Shown: piece by piece, positions 60,503 through 64,000 of the stretch | Numbering within the stretch: position 1 is the stretch's first letter | Layout of the letters: each line of letters opens with the position of its first letter | From: Candidatus Methanoperedens sp. | GTDB taxonomy: Archaea > Halobacteriota > Methanosarcinia > Methanosarcinales > Methanoperedenaceae | DNA: 64,000 bases | Reading direction: 5' to 3' | NCBI GenBank assembly: GCA_027460525.1 | Contig: JAPZAS010000032.1 | Coordinates: 91,913-155,912, forward strand | Position numbers and translations under genes: made by a program | The notes under the pieces: generated by a model | The model's database searches: none | What the model was told of the DNA's origin: nothing | The model's input: only the letters and a program-made list of their open reading frames with translations

Positions 60503-61134
60503 CCTGTCGCTATTTTTATTAACCTCTCAGCCCACACGAGCTTTTTCTTCTTCAAGGGAGTAACATTCTCATCCCTGAAATCAAACCCGATTAAAGTAAT
60601 ACTTCTCGCCCCCATTTCCTTCGCAAGGAACACACTCCTGTCCCCATCCGTGAACCCCCCGAAATTATAGACGTTCTTCAGGGGTTTTGACTGCGTTGTC
60701 CCGATCACTCTTTTCAGCCTCGGCACTTCTTTCATGAGCGCCTCTATGTTATCGCCGTGGGCATGCACCACCATTATTGCGCCTGCTCTTGCCTCGTCAT
60801 CCATATTGCCGTCAAGGTCTGTAACAATAATATCAGGTATAATGCCGTTACTCATCAATATGCTCGTGGCGCCATCTGCCGCTATTGTGACGTATTTTTT
60901 AAAATCCACATCTTTAATCTCATCCGCAAGTACCGGCGCCTTCCCGCACACAAGGACATCCTTCCCATTAATAGTTCTTCGCAGGACCTCTATTCCCGCA
61001 ACCTCATTTTTTTTCCTTGCCTTGGTTTCAAGCGTTTCAGAAAGCAAGAGCGCGGCACGCTCATCCTTTCTCCTGTCAAAACCCATGTCCTTGAGGATTA
61101 GCTTATAAACAGGCTCCCATTCCTCAAATTTCAT
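60499..61134 (-). CDS. mptE: 6-hydroxymethylpterin diphosphokinase MptE
   Basis: The 211-residue protein is of the DUF115 family. It has CGKAPVLADEI, the Asp-rich IADGATS and VTDLDGN segments, HAHGDN, and GTTQSKP, matching archaeal MptE. It pyrophosphorylates 6-hydroxymethyl-7,8-dihydropterin for tetrahydromethanopterin or folate synthesis. It is divergent from the TFB cluster by 61199 and overlaps the Cys-rich gene. Its presence supports an H4MPT-dependent C1 metabolism. Confidence 0.92.
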   Translation of the reverse strand: MKFEEWEPVYKLILKDMGFDRRKDERAALLLSETLETKARKKNEVAGIEVLRRTINGKDVLVCGKAPVLADEIKDVDFKKYVTIAADGATSILMSNGIIPDIIVTDLDGNMDDEARAGAIMVVHAHGDNIEALMKEVPRLKRVIGTTQSKPLKNVYNFGGFTDGDRSVFLAKEMGARSITLIGFDFRDENVTPLKKKKLVWAERLIKIATG

Positions 61135-61153
61135 ATATTGATTAATTTAATAT

Positions 61154-61185
61154 TAACCGCAGATGAACGCGGATAAACGCAGATA
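61154..61185 (+). repeat. Dispersed 32-bp repeat, copy 2
   Basis: TAACCGCAGATGAACGC and the following 15 nt match the reverse complement of 25855-25886 at 29 of 32 positions. It lies in the gap between mptE and the small coiled-coil gene, upstream of both. Confidence 0.8.
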
Positions 61186-61198
61186 GAGAATTAACAAA

Positions 61199-61384
61199 TC
61201 AGTCAGAGAGGAGTTTTAATTCCCCTTTCAGCTTCTCCAATCTTCCCTTAAGCCCGGAGCACCGGCGTTTACCTTCAGCCCGAAGGCTGAGCTGGCGCTC
61301 AACCTCCTTTATCCTGCCCTTTATGTGCTGCTTTTTCAAGTCTTTTTCAATCTGGGCTTCTATTATTGAATCCTTGACGTACAT
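61199..61384 (-). CDS. Small helical (coiled-coil) protein downstream of TFB
   Basis: The 61-residue protein is almost wholly helical and charged (VKDSIIEAQIEKDLKK; then KGRIKEVERQL), as in a short antiparallel coiled coil. It begins 5 nt after the tfb stop, so it is the last gene of the gar1-tfb operon. No family is recognised. It may interact with TFB or RNA, but nothing in the sequence shows this. Confidence 0.6.
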   Translation of the reverse strand: MYVKDSIIEAQIEKDLKKQHIKGRIKEVERQLSLRAEGKRRCSGLKGRLEKLKGELKLLSD

Positions 61385-61389
61385 TGCAC

Positions 61390-62403
61390 CTAAAGGATGA
61401 TTTCGATATCCAGCTCTTCTGCCAGTTCTTTGTACCTGTTCCGTATGGTCACCTCAGTGATGCCCGCCACTTCTGCCACTTCACGCTGCGTCCTCCTGTC
61501 GCCGCACAGGATTGAGGCAATGTATATCGCAGCCGCAGCCACGCCGGTGGGGCCGCGCCCGCTTGTGAGTTCCTTTTCTGAAGCCTGCCTGAGTATCTCA
61601 ACAGCCTTTGACTGGACTTCGCCTCGGAGGTTCAATCCCGAGCAGAAGCGCGGCACGTAATCTATCGGCGATGTCGGGATTAATTTTAACCCGAGCTCCC
61701 TTGAGATAAACCTGTACGTCCTCCCGATTTCCTTCCTGCTCACCCTTGATACTTCACCTATTTCATCCAGGGTTCTGGGGACATTGCACTGCCTGCATGC
61801 CGAATACAATGCTGCTGCAGCCACGCCCTCGATGCTCCGCCCGCGTATGAGGTTCTTATCAACCGCCTTGCGGTATACAACTGCTGCGGTTTCCCTCACG
61901 TTCTGAGATAAACCCAGAGCCGAAGCCATCCTGTCAAGTTCAGAGAGGGCAAAAGCCAGGTTCCTTTCTGTTGCATTGCTAACCCTTATCCTTCTCTGCC
62001 ATTTTCTCAGCCGGTAGAGCTGCGCCCTGCTCTTGGATGAGATGGATTTGCCGTACGAATCCCGGTTCCGCCAGTCTATCATTGTAGAAAGCCCCTTATC
62101 ATGGATAGTATAGGTCATGGGAGCGCCCACACGTGAGCGCTTCATCCTCTGGTCGTGGTCAAAAGCCCTCCACTCAGGTCCCTGGTCTATAAAATCTGCA
62201 TCAACCACAAGCCCGCATTCGTTGCATACAAGTTCAGCCCGCTCATAGTCGTGCACAAGTGTATGACTTCCGCATTCAGGGCATACCACTGTTGCTTTTT
62301 CAAACTGACCGAGCTTTTCTTTCTCCTTTTTTTGTTTAATGCCTTCTCTTATCTTCTCGCGTTCGGTCTTCTCAACTTCTTTAACTTTCTCAATTTCTGC
62401 CAT
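61390..62403 (-). CDS. tfb: Transcription initiation factor TFB
   Basis: The 337-residue protein has the TFB zinc ribbon ([20 protein letters not shown] and NECG), the B-reader/linker, and two cyclin-fold repeats ([47 protein letters not shown]). It binds TBP-DNA and recruits RNA polymerase. It lies between gar1 and the coiled-coil gene. Multiple TFB paralogues are common; only one is here. The N-terminus is Lys/Glu-rich. Confidence 0.97.
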   Translation of the reverse strand: MAEIEKVKEVEKTEREKIREGIKQKKEKEKLGQFEKATVVCPECGSHTLVHDYERAELVCNECGLVVDADFIDQGPEWRAFDHDQRMKRSRVGAPMTYTIHDKGLSTMIDWRNRDSYGKSISSKSRAQLYRLRKWQRRIRVSNATERNLAFALSELDRMASALGLSQNVRETAAVVYRKAVDKNLIRGRSIEGVAAAALYSACRQCNVPRTLDEIGEVSRVSRKEIGRTYRFISRELGLKLIPTSPIDYVPRFCSGLNLRGEVQSKAVEILRQASEKELTSGRGPTGVAAAAIYIASILCGDRRTQREVAEVAGITEVTIRNRYKELAEELDIEIIL

Positions 62404-62415
62404 TTTATCATTCCT

Positions 62416-62661
62416 TTATGCCAAATAGACTCTTTCGTTTCTCAGCTTCACGAGTAGAGAGCCTGTGGTTTCTCTGAATATCTTGATGGAAATGTAGGGA
62501 CCATTTACCGGACCGAAAATTTCTTTTATCCTTCCGATTTTCTTCATATTTTTTGTGACAACCGTTGAATTTTCAAATAAATCACCTGTTTTGAGTGTTT
62601 TATCAGCACGGACTATCAACAGGTTATCGACAGTATGCAGAATAGTTCCCAGTCTTTTCAA
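62416..62661 (-). CDS. gar1: H/ACA RNP protein Gar1
   Basis: The 81-residue protein has the Gar1 beta-barrel pattern: RLGTILHTVDN, then KKIGRIKEIFGPVNGPYISIK, typical of archaeal Gar1, which helps the Cbf5 pseudouridine synthase release products. It starts with TTG at 62661; GAGG lies 5 nt upstream. The gar1-tfb order is a conserved archaeal pairing. The insertion sequence begins about 60 nt upstream. Confidence 0.9.
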   Translation of the reverse strand: MKRLGTILHTVDNLLIVRADKTLKTGDLFENSTVVTKNMKKIGRIKEIFGPVNGPYISIKIFRETTGSLLVKLRNERVYLA

Positions 62662-62769
62662 TTTCGCCTCAGACGGAAAGGTTATATATAGCTAAATGTG
62701 CTATTTAAACTTTTTGGTCAAACTGGGTGTGGGACAAAAATGAAAGACGCCCTGTACCCATAAGCAACT

Positions 62770-62931
62770 TCAGTCCTTTAAAACAATAACGAAGACTCTT
62801 TTACCAATGTACTTTTTTTGAGCGTCTATCTTGGCACCATTTCCATAGGGTGTCACTTTTTTCTCATATATTTCTTCAACATTGTCTTTTATTGTCAATT
62901 TTCCGCCAACAACGGCTTTAATTTCTCTCAT
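62770..62931 (-). CDS. DUF2080-type IS companion protein
   Basis: The 53-residue protein (ATG at 62931) reads MREIKAVVGG, then VTPYGNGAKIDAQKKYIGKRV, the pattern of the DUF2080 small proteins found next to archaeal transposases. It may act as a DNA-binding or regulatory partner of the element. It is divergent from the transposase gene, sharing the 62932-62983 promoter gap, and fully inside the inverted repeats. It is too short for most gene callers. Confidence 0.88.
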   Translation of the reverse strand: MREIKAVVGGKLTIKDNVEEIYEKKVTPYGNGAKIDAQKKYIGKRVFVIVLKD

Positions 62932-62983
62932 GCTATAGTATATACATGTAAATACTTATATACTTTGTGGACATTATGTGCTT

Positions 62984-63970
62984 ATGTTCAAAAGTGATGA
63001 TATCAGGGACAGGATAAAGGACATAGAAGAATTTCTGCTAAAGCAATACAAAGAGAACAAAGAAGAAAAGAAACGCGATTGGCGGACATACGAAGAACAA
63101 TTGATGAACAGGATTAAAGAAGCAATTCGTAACCTTGAACCTTTGATAAATGAAGCGACAAATATTAAAATTCACAGAAGTAGGGGAAGACCTCCAGTTC
63201 TCAATCTTAACCAGAGGGTAACTATCCTTTTATTGAAAGAACTGTTTGGAGAGAGTAACAGAATGATGGCTTCTATGCTTGGTTTATTTTCTCTCCTTTC
63301 AGGAATTGATGTCGGCTATAAAACTGTGGAAAGATTGTACTCAAATCATGATGTTGAGATGGCAATTCATAATCTTCACATCCTGATTTTAAAAGAAAAA
63401 GGAGTTAAGAATATTGATGCATGTGGAGATGGGACTGGCTATTCATTGACTATAAAAAAACATTATGCTTCTGAAATTCAGTTACAAAATGATAAAGCGA
63501 AAGAGTACTCTGGAACTAAAGCTTTTGTATATTCTTTCAAATTGCTCGATCTTGAATCAAAATTGTATGTAGCATTTGGAATGAGTCTAAAGAGTGAAAA
63601 AGAAGCTTTTGATAGAGCAATGGAGATGCTAAAACACATTGATGTTAAAATCGAAAGCGTAAGGCTTGATAAATATTACAGCTTTCCTTCGTATGTCGAT
63701 AGATTCGGGGAAGCTAAGGTCTATGTCATTCCAAGAAAAAATGCCACTTTGAGAGGTTCATGGAAGTGGAAGGATACAATGGAGGAGTTTATAGATAATA
63801 CGATTATTTACCTTGGACAATATTTTCTCCGAAATAATTCTGAATCTGGATTTTCAGCGGATAAGAGGTGTTTTGGATGGACGGTGGGACAAAAAAGGGA
63901 TGATAGAATTGAAACTGCTTTATTTTGCACTGGCGTCTGGCACAATTTGCTAAACTTGTACCCGACTTAA
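62984..63970 (+). CDS. DDE-type transposase
   Basis: The 328-residue protein (ATG at 62984; GTG at 62978 is an alternative) has an N-terminal Lys/Glu-rich helical region, then RGRPPVLNLNQRVTILLLK, and acidic residues at intervals suiting a DDE triad: Asp in DACGDGTGYS, Asp in VRLDKYYSF, and Glu in RNNSESGFSADKR. It resembles transposases common in Methanosarcina-type genomes. It lies intact inside the inverted repeats, so the element is probably active. A TATA-like TACTTATATACT lies upstream. Confidence 0.9.
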   Translation: MFKSDDIRDRIKDIEEFLLKQYKENKEEKKRDWRTYEEQLMNRIKEAIRNLEPLINEATNIKIHRSRGRPPVLNLNQRVTILLLKELFGESNRMMASMLGLFSLLSGIDVGYKTVERLYSNHDVEMAIHNLHILILKEKGVKNIDACGDGTGYSLTIKKHYASEIQLQNDKAKEYSGTKAFVYSFKLLDLESKLYVAFGMSLKSEKEAFDRAMEMLKHIDVKIESVRLDKYYSFPSYVDRFGEAKVYVIPRKNATLRGSWKWKDTMEEFIDNTIIYLGQYFLRNNSESGFSADKRCFGWTVGQKRDDRIETALFCTGVWHNLLNLYPT

Positions 63971-64000
63971 TTCTGTCCCACAGCCGGTCAAACTTTTATT

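Larger units (their letters stand above)
62725..63985. mobile_element. Complete insertion sequence (1261 bp) with 9-bp target duplication
   Basis: The ends are imperfect inverted repeats: GGGTGTGGGACA at the left and TGTCCCACAGCC at the right (11 of 12 positions complementary). Both are directly flanked by GGTCAAACT (62716-62724 and 63986-63994), a perfect target duplication that implies recent transposition. It contains a transposase gene and a divergent DUF2080-like gene. The IS family cannot be fixed by eye. Confidence 0.9.

Overview
The window is archaeal and reads as a methanogen-lineage euryarchaeon (Methanosarcinales-like). Support for this includes proteasome alpha and beta subunits, aCPSF1, topoisomerase VI, a Kae1-Bud32 fusion, ArcS, aIF1A, TFB, Gar1, RNase P proteins, an exosome operon, a tetraether-synthase-type radical SAM protein, MptE (tetrahydromethanopterin pathway) and a soluble HdrCBA set. 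A protein that reads as MqnE (futalosine route to menaquinone), a c-type cytochrome and a CcdA/TlpA pair point to a membrane quinone and cytochrome-c lifestyle. That combination best fits an anaerobic methanotroph such as Candidatus Methanoperedens. The genus is inference.

Layout. 1-7.9 kb: RNA decay and proteolysis genes (aCPSF1, psmB), a Thi4 thiazole synthase with a cysteine where methanogen enzymes have histidine, a SHOCT protein and cytochrome c pair, tRNA-Lys, a JAMM protease, two GcvH-like lipoyl proteins, and a small operon whose last gene carries an apparent frameshift. 8-13 kb: an isocitrate dehydrogenase-type enzyme, tRNA-Trp whose intron is a complete box C/D guide RNA, and a thiol-redox pair. 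13-15.4 kb: an accessory patch with a broken PIN toxin module, an intact HicAB module, and a decayed second copy of the end of top6A. 15.4-29 kb: topoisomerase VI, radical SAM enzymes, MqnE, the Pno1-Rio1-aIF1A cluster, Kae1-Bud32, ArcS and a secreted beta-propeller. 29.5-37.4 kb: an unusual tRNA-Leu, a dihydrolipoamide dehydrogenase-like protein, Nre, PTPS/QueD and PurL.

37.5-41.2 kb is the strongest candidate for an undescribed system. Three translationally coupled AT-rich genes encode an unknown protein, a PD-(D/E)XK-like nuclease, and a second unknown protein that appears to share a domain with the first. A toxin-antitoxin pair follows. The whole block separates purL from purQ.

41-51 kb: PurQ, a KaiC-like ATPase, ArgD, HisC, an AK6-type kinase, a nitroreductase and HdrCBA. 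51-53 kb: a KdpD-like sensor without its kinase module. 53.4-60.2 kb: the conserved RNase P, proteasome, SBDS, exosome, L37Ae, Rpo12 and Brix superoperon, ending in a Vms1-like release-factor protein. 60-62.7 kb: MptE, TFB and Gar1. 62.7-64 kb: an apparently complete insertion sequence with 9-bp target duplications and a DUF2080-type companion gene.

Functionally, much of the window is RNA processing, translation quality control and protein turnover, interleaved with cofactor and redox genes. Mobile and accessory DNA is confined to about 13-15.4 kb, 37.5-41.2 kb and the right edge.
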